Source of the DNA: an uncultured Coprococcus sp.
GTDB taxonomy: Bacteria > Bacillota > Clostridia > Lachnospirales > Lachnospiraceae
Direction: 5' to 3'
Length of the DNA: 36,647 nucleotides
NCBI GenBank assembly: GCA_900548215.1
Contig: URJI01000015.1
Location: 1-36,647, forward strand
Made by a program: the position numbers and the translations under genes. Positions 1 to 6,302 of this stretch are shown here, piece after piece (within the stretch, counting starts at the first letter, position 1; every line of letters begins with the position of its first letter). The notes under the pieces are model-generated. The model saw only the letters and a program-made list of their open reading frames with translations. It ran no database searches and was not told where the DNA came from.

Positions 1-1151
1 CGAAACGCGTACAGGAACTTGAAAGAATTTCAGGTTTAACCTCTGAACAAGCAAAGGAATACTTATTAAAAACTGTTGAAGATGAAGTAAAGCATGAAAC
101 AGCAGTTATGGTCAAGGAATTAGAAACCAGAGCTAAAGAAGAAGCGAACAAGAAGGCAAAAGAGTACGTTGTCAACGCAATACAGAGATGTGCAGTTGAT
201 CACATATCTGAGACAACGATTTCATTAGTTCAGTTACCTAACGACGAGATGAAGGGTAGAATAATTGGTAGAGAGGGTAGGAATATCCGTACCTTAGAGA
301 CTCTTACAGGTGTAGATCTGATAATCGATGATACACCTGAAGCGGTTATTTTATCAAGCTTTGATCCTGTCAGACGTGAGGTGGCGAGAATTGCACTCGA
401 GAAACTTATCGTTGATGGACGAATTCATCCAGCCAGAATCGAAGAGATGGTTGAGAAAGCGCAGAAGGAAGTAGAGACCATGATGCGCGAGGAAGGTGAA
501 GCTGCTACACTTGAAGTGGGAATTCACGGAATTCATCCAGAATTGGTAAGGCTTCTTGGTAAGTTAAAATTCAGAACAAGCTACGGTCAGAATGCTTTAA
601 AGCATTCAGTTGAAGTAGCGCAGTTGTGTGGTTTGTTGGCCGGAGAGATAGGTGTTGACATTAAGGTTGCAAAGCGTGCCGGACTTCTTCATGATATAGG
701 TAAAGCCTTAGATCATGAGATGGAGGGATCCCACGTTCAGATTGGTGCTGATCTCTGTAGAAAATACAAAGAGTCAGCAGTTGTTATCAATGCCGTTGAG
801 TCACATCACGGCGATGTTGAGCCGGAGTCATTGATAGCACTTCTTGTACAGGCTGCTGATACGATTTCAGCTGCAAGGCCTGGCGCCAGAAGAGAGACCT
901 TAGAGACTTATACTACGAGACTTAAGAAGTTAGAGGATATAGCTAATTCTCATAAGGGAGTAGATAAGACATTTGCTATTCAGGCGGGTAGAGAAATTCG
1001 TGTGATGGTTGTTCCTGAGCATGTAAGCGATTCTGATATGGTATTGCTGGCTAGAGATATTGCAAAGCAGATCGAGGACGAGCTTGAATATCCTGGACAG
1101 ATTAAGGTTAATATTATTAGAGAGTCACGCGTAACAGATTACGCAAAATAG
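1..1151 (+). CDS. rny: Ribonuclease Y, 3' part (5' end outside window)
   Basis: Membrane-anchored endoribonuclease that starts mRNA decay in many Firmicutes. The reading frame is already open at base 3 and continues through the ATG at 108, so that ATG is internal. The residues before it (ERISGLTSEQAKEYL and onward) are typical of the RNase Y coiled-coil end. Numbering from the codon at 108, a KH domain follows with the GRIIGREGRNIR loop at about 50-61, then an HD phosphohydrolase domain with the metal-binding HD pair at 195-196 (LLHDIGKALD) and a second histidine cluster, ESHHGD, near 231. The C-terminal RNase Y domain is complete and ends ...VTDYAK. The N-terminal transmembrane helix and most of the coiled coil lie upstream of the window. 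A strong terminator follows 6 bp after the stop codon, so this gene ends its transcript. Family assignment is certain. Confidence 0.97.
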   Translation, partial: KRVQELERISGLTSEQAKEYLLKTVEDEVKHETAVMVKELETRAKEEANKKAKEYVVNAIQRCAVDHISETTISLVQLPNDEMKGRIIGREGRNIRTLETLTGVDLIIDDTPEAVILSSFDPVRREVARIALEKLIVDGRIHPARIEEMVEKAQKEVETMMREEGEAATLEVGIHGIHPELVRLLGKLKFRTSYGQNALKHSVEVAQLCGLLAGEIGVDIKVAKRAGLLHDIGKALDHEMEGSHVQIGADLCRKYKESAVVINAVESHHGDVEPESLIALLVQAADTISAARPGARRETLETYTTRLKKLEDIANSHKGVDKTFAIQAGREIRVMVVPEHVSDSDMVLLARDIAKQIEDELEYPGQIKVNIIRESRVTDYAK

Positions 1152-1157
1152 AGGATG

Positions 1158-1190
1158 GGGTTTGCAGATATCTCTGCAAACCCTATTTTT
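1158..1190 (+). terminator. Intrinsic terminator of rny
   Basis: A perfect 11-bp stem (GGGTTTGCAGA at 1158-1168 with TCTGCAAACCC at 1173-1183) closes a TATC tetraloop and is followed by TATTTTT. It lies 6 bp after the rny stop codon. Confidence 0.93.
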
Positions 1191-1231
1191 GTGTGATTAT
1201 AAAGTGGGCAATATAAATTAAGGAGACGGTT

Positions 1232-1762
1232 ATGGAAAAATATGTGAGAAAAAAATTGGAGCTTGCTTATCATGCCCATGTGTTTGATGTGTATAATGAT
1301 TACCTGGATCTGCCTGATGGCAGAGAGGTTGTGTATGATTATATTGACCACAGAGCTGGTGCATGCGTGCTGCCGGTAACGGATGATGGAAGGCTGCTTC
1401 TGGTAAAACAATATAGAAATTCTATCGATGATATAACATATGAAGTTCCTGCGGGATTGATAAATACCGGAGAAAAGCCAGAGGCTGCAGCGTTAAGAGA
1501 GCTGGAGGAAGAGACTGGATATATTGCTGAAAGGCTTGAATATGTAACTCGTACAGTCCTGGCAATAGGTACAAGTAATGAACAGACATATATATATATT
1601 GGGTATGATCTTAGAGATGGATGTATGTCACAGGATATGTATGAGGATATTGAGTCAGAGATATTTGATGTTGCGAATGCAGAGAATATGATCAGGGATG
1701 GAAGAATAGTGGATTCAAAGACTATAATAGCTGTGTATGCATATATTAATTCATTGAAATAA
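1232..1762 (+). CDS. Nudix hydrolase, ADP-ribose pyrophosphatase type
   Basis: Predicted cytoplasmic hydrolase of nucleoside diphosphates linked to another moiety, most likely ADP-ribose to AMP and ribose 5-phosphate. The 176-residue protein carries a complete Nudix box, G-x5-E-x7-R-E-L-x-E-E-x-G-Y, at about residues 75-97 (GLINTGE ... RELEEETGY). The upstream strand pattern (VVYDYIDHRAGACVLPV, then LLLVKQYRNSIDD) is that of the ADPRase/NudF subgroup, as is EVPAGLI just before the box. The start is supported by AAGGAGA ending 6 nt before the ATG. The gene sits between the rny terminator and xerD. I found no convincing dedicated promoter. Substrate is inferred from the family; other NDP-X substrates are possible. 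Confidence 0.88.
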   Translation: MEKYVRKKLELAYHAHVFDVYNDYLDLPDGREVVYDYIDHRAGACVLPVTDDGRLLLVKQYRNSIDDITYEVPAGLINTGEKPEAAALRELEEETGYIAERLEYVTRTVLAIGTSNEQTYIYIGYDLRDGCMSQDMYEDIESEIFDVANAENMIRDGRIVDSKTIIAVYAYINSLK

Positions 1763-1881
1763 AGCAAAAAAACTGTTCCACATAATTTAAAACAAGCAAA
1801 ATCAGACTTGAATTAAAAAATGTGAAATAAATTTGAAAATAATTATGTCAATATCTGGTATACATAATTCAAATAGACACC

Positions 1882-1916
1882 GCATTTGGTATTTTGCTGG
1901 CAAAAGCCGTAAATGC
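1882..1916. other. Stem-loop between Nudix gene and xerD
   Basis: GCATTT (1882-1887) pairs with AAATGC (1911-1916), with an inner TTTTG (1892-1896)/CAAAA (1901-1905) stem around a CTGG loop and a possible GG/CC step between them. A mildly T-rich stretch follows (GATTTTACTTGTT). It could be a weak terminator for the Nudix gene, but the tail is poor. The rest of 1763-2005 is AT-rich and holds only the xerD promoter. Confidence 0.3.
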
Positions 1917-1941
1917 CCGATTTTACTTGTTAAAATAGTGT

Positions 1942-1970
1942 TTGATTTTCTTTACATTTCTATTTATAAT
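1942..1970 (+). promoter_or_regulatory. Sigma-A-type promoter of xerD
   Basis: TTGATT (1942-1947), a 17-bp spacer, then a perfect TATAAT (1965-1970). The expected start is near 1977, about 29 nt upstream of the xerD start codon. It likely drives xerD and, by the short gap that follows, the FNT gene. Confidence 0.7.
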
Positions 1971-2005
1971 TGAATTTAGTCTACATAACTAAGGGGATAA
2001 ATTAA

Positions 2006-2884
2006 GTGGAGCAGTACATAGACAGATATGTTGAATATTTAAAAAATGTAAAAAAATCAAGTGAGAATACGGTTGCGTCATACAGGAGAGATCTGTGCAA
2101 ATTTATGAAGTATTTTCAGGAGAAGGGGATAGTCCGGCTTGAGGATATCAATGAGACATATATAACTTCTTATATCCTTGAAATTGAGAAAAAAGGAATG
2201 TCTATGGCGACGGTATCCAGGAATATTGCATCCATAAAGTCATTCTATGCATATCTTATGAGAGAAAAGATGGTTGACAGTGATCCATCTGAGGGTATAA
2301 AACCACCAAAGATTGTGAAAAAAGCACCTGAGATACTGAGTGTTGACGAAGTGAATAGATTGCTCGATCAGCCAACAATAAAAACTCCTAAGGGAATAAG
2401 AGATAAAGCAATGCTGGAGCTGCTCTATGCAACAGGAATCAGGGTGACAGAACTCGTGACCCTTAAGCTTACGGATGTGAACATAAAGCTTGGATTTATA
2501 GAGTGTCATGATGGAGATCGTGTTAGAACTGTGCCTGTTGCTGAGATTGCACAGAGAGCCCTCAGCAGGTATATAACTGAAGTCAGAGATGATATGAGCG
2601 GTGGAAGCGATTATTTGTTCTTCAACTGCAAGGGAGCACCTATGACGCGGCAGGGATTCTGGAAAATCATCAAATATTATGCCGCAGAAGCGGGAATAGA
2701 TAAGGATATAACACCACATATGATAAGGCATTCATTTGCTTCACATATGCTTGGAAATGGTGCAGATATCAAATCTGTCCAGGAGATGTTGGGGCATGTG
2801 GATATTTCCACAACTCAGATATATCTCACGAATAAGCAGAGCAAGCTCAAGGAAGAGTATACCAAAGCTTATCCAAGAGCCTGA
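2006..2884 (+). CDS. xerD: Tyrosine recombinase, XerD type
   Basis: Site-specific recombinase of the XerC/XerD family, which resolves chromosome dimers at dif during division. The 292-residue length and architecture fit: a SAM-like core-binding N-terminal domain (about 1-90) and a catalytic domain (about 105-292). Visible catalytic residues are Arg146 (ATGIRVTEL), His238 and Arg241 (HMIRHSFASH), His264 (LGHVDISTTQ) and nucleophile Tyr273 (QIYLTN). The C-terminus ends AYPRA, close to the HPRA end of XerD proteins. The start is a GTG with AAGGGG (1991-1996) 9 nt upstream. At the beta-hairpin position where XerD normally has the catalytic lysine of the GKG motif, this protein reads ECHDGDRVR, with Asp169 where I place that lysine. 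No mobile-element context is present, so a housekeeping role is more likely than an integrase. Confidence 0.9.
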   Translation: MEQYIDRYVEYLKNVKKSSENTVASYRRDLCKFMKYFQEKGIVRLEDINETYITSYILEIEKKGMSMATVSRNIASIKSFYAYLMREKMVDSDPSEGIKPPKIVKKAPEILSVDEVNRLLDQPTIKTPKGIRDKAMLELLYATGIRVTELVTLKLTDVNIKLGFIECHDGDRVRTVPVAEIAQRALSRYITEVRDDMSGGSDYLFFNCKGAPMTRQGFWKIIKYYAAEAGIDKDITPHMIRHSFASHMLGNGADIKSVQEMLGHVDISTTQIYLTNKQSKLKEEYTKAYPRA

Positions 2885-2915
2885 CTATAAAAGATACTAA
2901 GGAGACAATTTAATC

Positions 2916-3764
2916 ATGGAAAATAATTACTTTTTGCCGGCGCAGATAATTGAGAATAATCTGAAGGCGGGAGTTACCAAGGCGAATCTGAAGCTATACA
3001 AGATGATTCTTATGGGTTTTTTTGCTGGAATGTTCATAGCTATAGGTGCAGAAGGATCGAATCTGGCGGTTCATACGGTCAGCAATTTGGGACTTGCAAA
3101 GATTCTTGCGGGATGTGTATTCCCTGTGGGACTCATGATGCTGTCACTTATAGGTGCGGAGCTGTTCACAGGAAACTGTATGATGATCTCGGCAGTGATT
3201 GATGGAAGAATAAAATTTATCCAGATGTTAAAGAATTGGGTTGTTGTATATTTCAGCAACATGCTTGGTTCAGTTGTAACGGCTGCCTTGATATACGGAA
3301 GCGGACAGTTTGACAATTCTGCAGGAGGACTTGGAGCTTACACCATAAAAGTAGCCATGGGCAAGACTGGGCTGGAGTTTGGCAATGCTCTCGTATCTGG
3401 AATTATGTGTAATGTACTTATATGTGTTGCGGTTCTTATGGCTTCGGCAGCAAAGGATGTTATCGGTAAACTTTTTGCTTGTTTTTTCCCGATTATGGTG
3501 TTTGTTATATCAGGATTTGAGCATTGTGTTGCAAATATGTATTATATTCCGGCCGGAATTATGGCTGCATCAAACAGCAGATATGTTGATAAGGCGTGCG
3601 AGCTTTATGGTTACACAGCACAACAGATACATGATCAGCTTACAGTCGGAAGTTTCTTTGGTTCAAACCTGCTCCCTGTAACGATTGGCAATATCATTGG
3701 CGGTGGTGTTATAGTTGGAATTGGACTTTACATTATCAATAAGCCAAAGAAGACCGAGGTGTAG
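2916..3764 (+). CDS. Formate/nitrite transporter (FNT) family channel
   Basis: Integral membrane protein of the FNT family: pentameric channels with six helices per subunit that move formate, nitrite, hydrosulfide or related small anions. The 282-residue length is normal. Diagnostic segments are GAEGSNLAVH near residue 45 and the family signature GAELFTGNCMM at 80-90, followed by several long hydrophobic segments and a late SFFGSNLLPVTIGNIIGGG stretch typical of the last helices. AAGGAG precedes the ATG at good spacing. The gene begins 31 bp after xerD and is probably cotranscribed with it; a bidirectional terminator ends it. Sequence alone does not separate formate from nitrite or acetate. 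The presence of fhs and folD elsewhere in the window makes formate attractive, but that is inference. Confidence 0.9.
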   Translation: MENNYFLPAQIIENNLKAGVTKANLKLYKMILMGFFAGMFIAIGAEGSNLAVHTVSNLGLAKILAGCVFPVGLMMLSLIGAELFTGNCMMISAVIDGRIKFIQMLKNWVVVYFSNMLGSVVTAALIYGSGQFDNSAGGLGAYTIKVAMGKTGLEFGNALVSGIMCNVLICVAVLMASAAKDVIGKLFACFFPIMVFVISGFEHCVANMYYIPAGIMAASNSRYVDKACELYGYTAQQIHDQLTVGSFFGSNLLPVTIGNIIGGGVIVGIGLYIINKPKKTEV

Positions 3765-3797
3765 ATCTTAAAGGTCGGAAAAAAGATATCTAAAGAA

Positions 3798-3839
3798 AAA
3801 AACAGAAGATTTAGCGCAATGGCTGAATCTTCTGTTTTT
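3798..3839. terminator. Bidirectional terminator between FNT gene and aroC
   Basis: AAAAACAGAAGATT (3798-3811) pairs with AATCTTCTGTTTTT (3826-3839); the stem extends inward by TAGC/GCTG around a GCAATG loop. The A-run on one side and T-run on the other allow termination of both convergent genes. It abuts the aroC stop codon directly. Confidence 0.9.
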
Positions 3840-4937
3840 CTATTTGTAAAAGTCAATTATTCTGTCCATTCGTGATGACATGTTTTCAAACAGAAGATCA
3901 AGAATGGTAAGTGCGGTCATGGACTCTACGACAACCACGGCACGTGGACCGATAATCGGATCGTGGCGGCCTCGGATCGATACTTCGATGTTCTCCCCAG
4001 ATTTGTTTACTGTTTTCTGGGTGGAAGCGATGGAAGGCGTAGGTTTAAAATGTGCTTTTATCAGAATATCTGAACCGTCGCTCATTCCGCCGAGAATTCC
4101 TCCGGCGTGGTTTGTCTCCTTTGCAACTTTATCGTCATTCATAACGAAATTGTCATTGTTATAAGAACCTCTGCTAGATGAGACCTCTGTTCCGTCACCG
4201 ATTTCAATGGCTTTGACTGCTCCGATTGACATGATGGCCTTGGCAAGGCATGCATCAAGTTTTTCGAAGACTGGCTCGCCTATGCCTGCTGGCAATCCGT
4301 GGACAATACATTCCACACTTGATCCTATAGAGTCGTTTTCTGCCATACAGTCAGAGAGAAGGACAGATGCTTTTTCGTAAGCTCCAGGATCTGGCATATA
4401 GAGATCGTTCTTAGTGATGTAATCGGCGTCAAAACAGTCTCTGGCTATATGTACATTGCCTACAGATGATACATAAGTTGATATCGTTATCCCGAGCTCT
4501 TTTAATATTTTGGATGCAATGGCACCGGCAGCAACCCTGCCTATGGTTTCACGGCCTGACGAACGTCCACCGCCTCTGTAATCTCTGAAGCCATATTTTT
4601 TATCAAATGTGTAGTCGGCGTGTCCTGGTCTGTAATATGTGGCTATATCACCGTAGTCACCTGAACGCTGTGAGGTATTTCTTACCATCATGGAAATAGG
4701 AGTTCCGGTTGTCTTTCCCTCAAATATACCTGACAATATCTCTACAGTGTCAGATTCTTTCCTTGGTGTAGAGAACTGTGAAAAACCAGGTTTTCTTCTA
4801 TCAAGAAATATCTGTATATCCTCCTCACACAGAGGAAGTCCGGCTGGGCATCCGTCAACGACCACACCGAGTGCCTTGCCGTGGGATTCACCCCATGTTG
4901 TAATAGTAAATTTATTTCCTATGGTAGAGCCTGCCAT
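3840..4937 (-). CDS. aroC: Chorismate synthase
   Basis: Last shikimate-pathway step: FMNH2-dependent elimination of phosphate from 5-enolpyruvylshikimate 3-phosphate to give chorismate, in the cytoplasm. The 365-residue protein shows the family signatures: GESHG at 16-20, the RPGHADYT segment with His106, the DYRGGGRSSGRET loop at about 119-131, and GGMSDGSDI near residue 280. On its own strand AAAGGAGA lies just upstream of the ATG. It is the only shikimate gene here and stands alone on the minus strand between plus-strand genes. A candidate promoter lies about 127 bp upstream of the start codon. No sign of truncation. Confidence 0.97.
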   Translation of the reverse strand: MAGSTIGNKFTITTWGESHGKALGVVVDGCPAGLPLCEEDIQIFLDRRKPGFSQFSTPRKESDTVEILSGIFEGKTTGTPISMMVRNTSQRSGDYGDIATYYRPGHADYTFDKKYGFRDYRGGGRSSGRETIGRVAAGAIASKILKELGITISTYVSSVGNVHIARDCFDADYITKNDLYMPDPGAYEKASVLLSDCMAENDSIGSSVECIVHGLPAGIGEPVFEKLDACLAKAIMSIGAVKAIEIGDGTEVSSSRGSYNNDNFVMNDDKVAKETNHAGGILGGMSDGSDILIKAHFKPTPSIASTQKTVNKSGENIEVSIRGRHDPIIGPRAVVVVESMTALTILDLLFENMSSRMDRIIDFYK

Positions 4938-5351
4938 AATCTGTCTCCTTTCAGAAAGTTATACGTTTCAAATGTTGCATTTCTTTTTATTTATTATAAC
5001 GATTTCCCATTATAGTTTTTGGCGTTTTGCGCAGTGTTTGAATGTGTTTTTCTGCGCTGGCTTATTATAGCATATTTGGAGGCGGCATAACAAGGTTTGA
5101 GTAAAATACTGTAAAGCGTGAAAGTGCGTAGCTTTCGGATATGAAGGAGTGGCATGATTTTATGATACTTTGATCGGACATTGCAATTGCCTGAAAATTA
5201 TATTTTTTTATGTGTTTTTAAGGTGGAATGTTGAAATACAAAAAATTATATATTATCCTGTTTGTTGTGATATGGGAAGGCACATTACAGATATCTGAAA
5301 ATACAAAGCAGATATTTGTGAAGCGGCCTTAGAATAAAAAGGAGATAAGCG
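4938..5351. other. 414-bp region between divergent aroC and the DUF3006-like gene
   Basis: AT-rich. It holds the aroC promoter candidate and about 120 nt of aroC leader on the minus strand, in which I see no T-box or riboswitch pattern. On the plus strand a 34-codon frame at 5228-5332 encodes a lysine-then-hydrophobic peptide, but its AGGTGG box lies only one base from the ATG, so I do not call it a gene. No strong hairpin is present. Confidence 0.5.
5064..5093 (-). promoter_or_regulatory. Candidate aroC promoter
   Basis: On the minus strand TTGTTA (plus-strand 5088-5093), an 18-bp spacer, then a perfect TATAAT (plus-strand 5064-5069). It predicts a leader of about 120 nt before aroC. Confidence 0.45.
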
Positions 5352-5522
5352 ATGGAAAAATACTATATAGTTAAAACAATAGATGGTGATTATGCAAATC
5401 TTGCTGATGAGAATGAGCCGGGTGGTGAGACGAAGCTTGTGGCAAGAGCACTTCTTCCTGAGAATATACAGGAGGGAACCAGACTGCATTATGCATTTTT
5501 ACAGTATGAGATTGCAGATTAG
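5352..5522 (+). CDS. Small DUF3006-like protein, 56 residues
   Basis: A short frame with excellent initiation signals: AAAAAGGAG ends 7 nt before the ATG. The product starts MEKYYIVKTIDGDYANLAD and ends LQYEIAD. The pattern (I-V-x-x-I-D-G-D-Y-A near the start, then A-L-L-P-E-N-I-x-E-G near residues 33-42) resembles DUF3006-type proteins, small beta-rich proteins of unknown function in Firmicutes. No membrane segment or signal peptide is visible. Base composition and codon use match the neighbouring genes. It is followed by a 210-bp gap containing the rpsO promoter. Function unknown; the DUF3006 link is pattern recognition, not a search result. Confidence 0.65.
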   Translation: MEKYYIVKTIDGDYANLADENEPGGETKLVARALLPENIQEGTRLHYAFLQYEIAD

Positions 5523-5611
5523 CAATATATATGAGTGCCGGCAGAATGTGTATTTTGTGCACACATAAAGTGTACAGACAGAAAGTACAAACAGAAAGTG
5601 TATTTAGAGTC

Positions 5612-5640
5612 TTTACAAATAATTACACATGTGTTATTCT
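5612..5640 (+). promoter_or_regulatory. rpsO promoter with extended -10
   Basis: TTTACA (5612-5617), a 17-bp spacer ending TGT (an extended -10 TGn), then TATTCT (5635-5640). The expected start is near 5647, the first base of the structured rpsO leader. The spacer ends in a perfect palindrome, ACACATGTGT (5625-5634), which could be an operator but is short enough to be chance. Confidence 0.6.
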
Positions 5641-5646
5641 ACCAAC

Positions 5647-5732
5647 GGTCAGCTGACACTTAGTTTAAGGACACCTCTAGACCTTTTGCCCGGTGTCGGC
5701 CATGTATATTATATTATAGGAGGATTGTTATT
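5647..5732 (+). promoter_or_regulatory. Structured rpsO leader, candidate S15 autoregulatory RNA
   Basis: Two mutually exclusive pairings involve the same 3' arm. GCTGACAC (5652-5659) pairs with GTGTCGGC (5693-5700) over 8 bp with one G-U. Alternatively GACACC (5670-5675) pairs with GGTGTC (5692-5697). An additional AAGG/CCTT stem (5667-5670 with 5682-5685) is compatible with the first fold. The ribosome binding site AGGAGG (5718-5723) lies 17 nt downstream. S15 is known to repress its own mRNA through unrelated leader folds in several bacterial groups; whether this one does is inference. Confidence 0.5.
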
Positions 5733-5999
5733 ATGATAACAAAAGAGCAGAAGCAGGAAATTATCGCTAAGTACGGCAAGGATGCAAATGACACAGGTTC
5801 AACAGAGGTTCAGATCGCACTTCTTACAGCAAGAATCAACGATCTCAACGGACACTTCAAGGCTAATCCAAAGGATCATCATTCAAACCGTGGTCTTCTT
5901 AAGATGGTTGGTCAGAGAAGAAACCTTCTTGCATACCTCAAGAGTAAGGATATCGAGGCATACAGAAAGCTCATCGAGAGCCTTGGACTTAGAAAGTAA
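5733..5999 (+). CDS. rpsO: 30S ribosomal protein S15
   Basis: Primary rRNA-binding protein of the small subunit platform; it binds the 16S central-domain three-way junction. The 88-residue product has the usual length and signatures: DTGSTEVQIALLT at about 20-33, the DHHSNRGLL loop at about 47-56 that contacts RNA, and the closing YRKLIESLGLRK. AGGAGG lies 9 nt before the ATG. It has its own promoter and structured leader upstream, and a strong terminator downstream separating it from pnp, an order shared with many bacteria, where rpsO-pnp are partly cotranscribed. Identity is certain. Confidence 0.98.
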   Translation: MITKEQKQEIIAKYGKDANDTGSTEVQIALLTARINDLNGHFKANPKDHHSNRGLLKMVGQRRNLLAYLKSKDIEAYRKLIESLGLRK

Positions 6000-6033
6000 T
6001 TTCTATCAGAGCCTTAATATGATAACAATAATG

Positions 6034-6066
6034 GGAATCATGTGGAGACACATGGTTCCTTTTTTA
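6034..6066 (+). terminator. Intrinsic terminator of rpsO
   Basis: GGAATCATGTG (6034-6044) pairs with CACATGGTTCC (6049-6059) with one G-U, closing a GAGA tetraloop, followed by TTTTTTATTATTT. Read-through into pnp remains possible. Confidence 0.9.
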
Positions 6067-6121
6067 TTATTTAGATATAGTCTTTACGAGTGCAAACAGT
6101 ATAAACATGGGTGTTTGGATA

Positions 6122-6150
6122 TTGTATTTTTTATATTCGTATGCTAAAAT
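6122..6150 (+). promoter_or_regulatory. Candidate pnp promoter with extended -10
   Basis: TTGTAT (6122-6127), a 17-bp spacer ending TGC (extended -10 TGn), then TAAAAT (6145-6150). The predicted start, near 6157, falls on the base of the long leader hairpin. The -35 box is weak (3 of 6). Confidence 0.5.
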
Positions 6151-6157
6151 TTAAAAG

Positions 6158-6272
6158 ATTGTGGAATGACATATCGAGACTTCTATAAAGAATATCGTGT
6201 GTGACTATAAACGAATGATATAATATTACGATACACGGTGTTTTTTATAGTTGTTTCGACGTCTTCCACAAT
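6158..6272 (+). promoter_or_regulatory. Long 115-nt hairpin in the pnp leader
   Basis: Three stacked helices fold this stretch on itself. ATTGTGGAA (6158-6166) pairs with TTCCACAAT (6264-6272); GAC/GTC continues past a bulged T; TCGAGAC (6174-6180) pairs with GTTTCGA (6253-6259); and 20 continuous pairs join 6183-6202 with 6231-6250. The total is about 39 bp with five G-U pairs and a 28-nt AT-rich loop. There is no U-tract after it, so it is not a terminator. The pnp ribosome binding site AAGGAG (6289-6294) lies just downstream. In E. coli a leader hairpin is the target of PNPase autoregulation; a similar role here is inference. The rest of 6000-6302 holds the rpsO terminator and the promoter. 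Confidence 0.75.
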
Positions 6273-6302
6273 ACAAATAAATATAATCAAGGAGATTTTG
6301 AG

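Noticed and set aside
1189..1217. TTGTGT-17-TATAAA promoter-like pair before the Nudix gene
   Set aside because: The -35 box overlaps the rny terminator T-run and the predicted start would fall inside the ribosome binding site.
5228..5332. 34-codon frame encoding a Lys-rich then hydrophobic peptide, toxin-like in appearance
   Set aside because: The AGGTGG box is only one base from the ATG, there is no antisense RNA signal, and the frame is short enough for chance in AT-rich DNA.
5578..5599. Short direct repeats ACAGAAAGT upstream of the rpsO promoter
   Set aside because: Two 9-bp copies 13 bp apart are too short to separate from chance in this AT-rich stretch.
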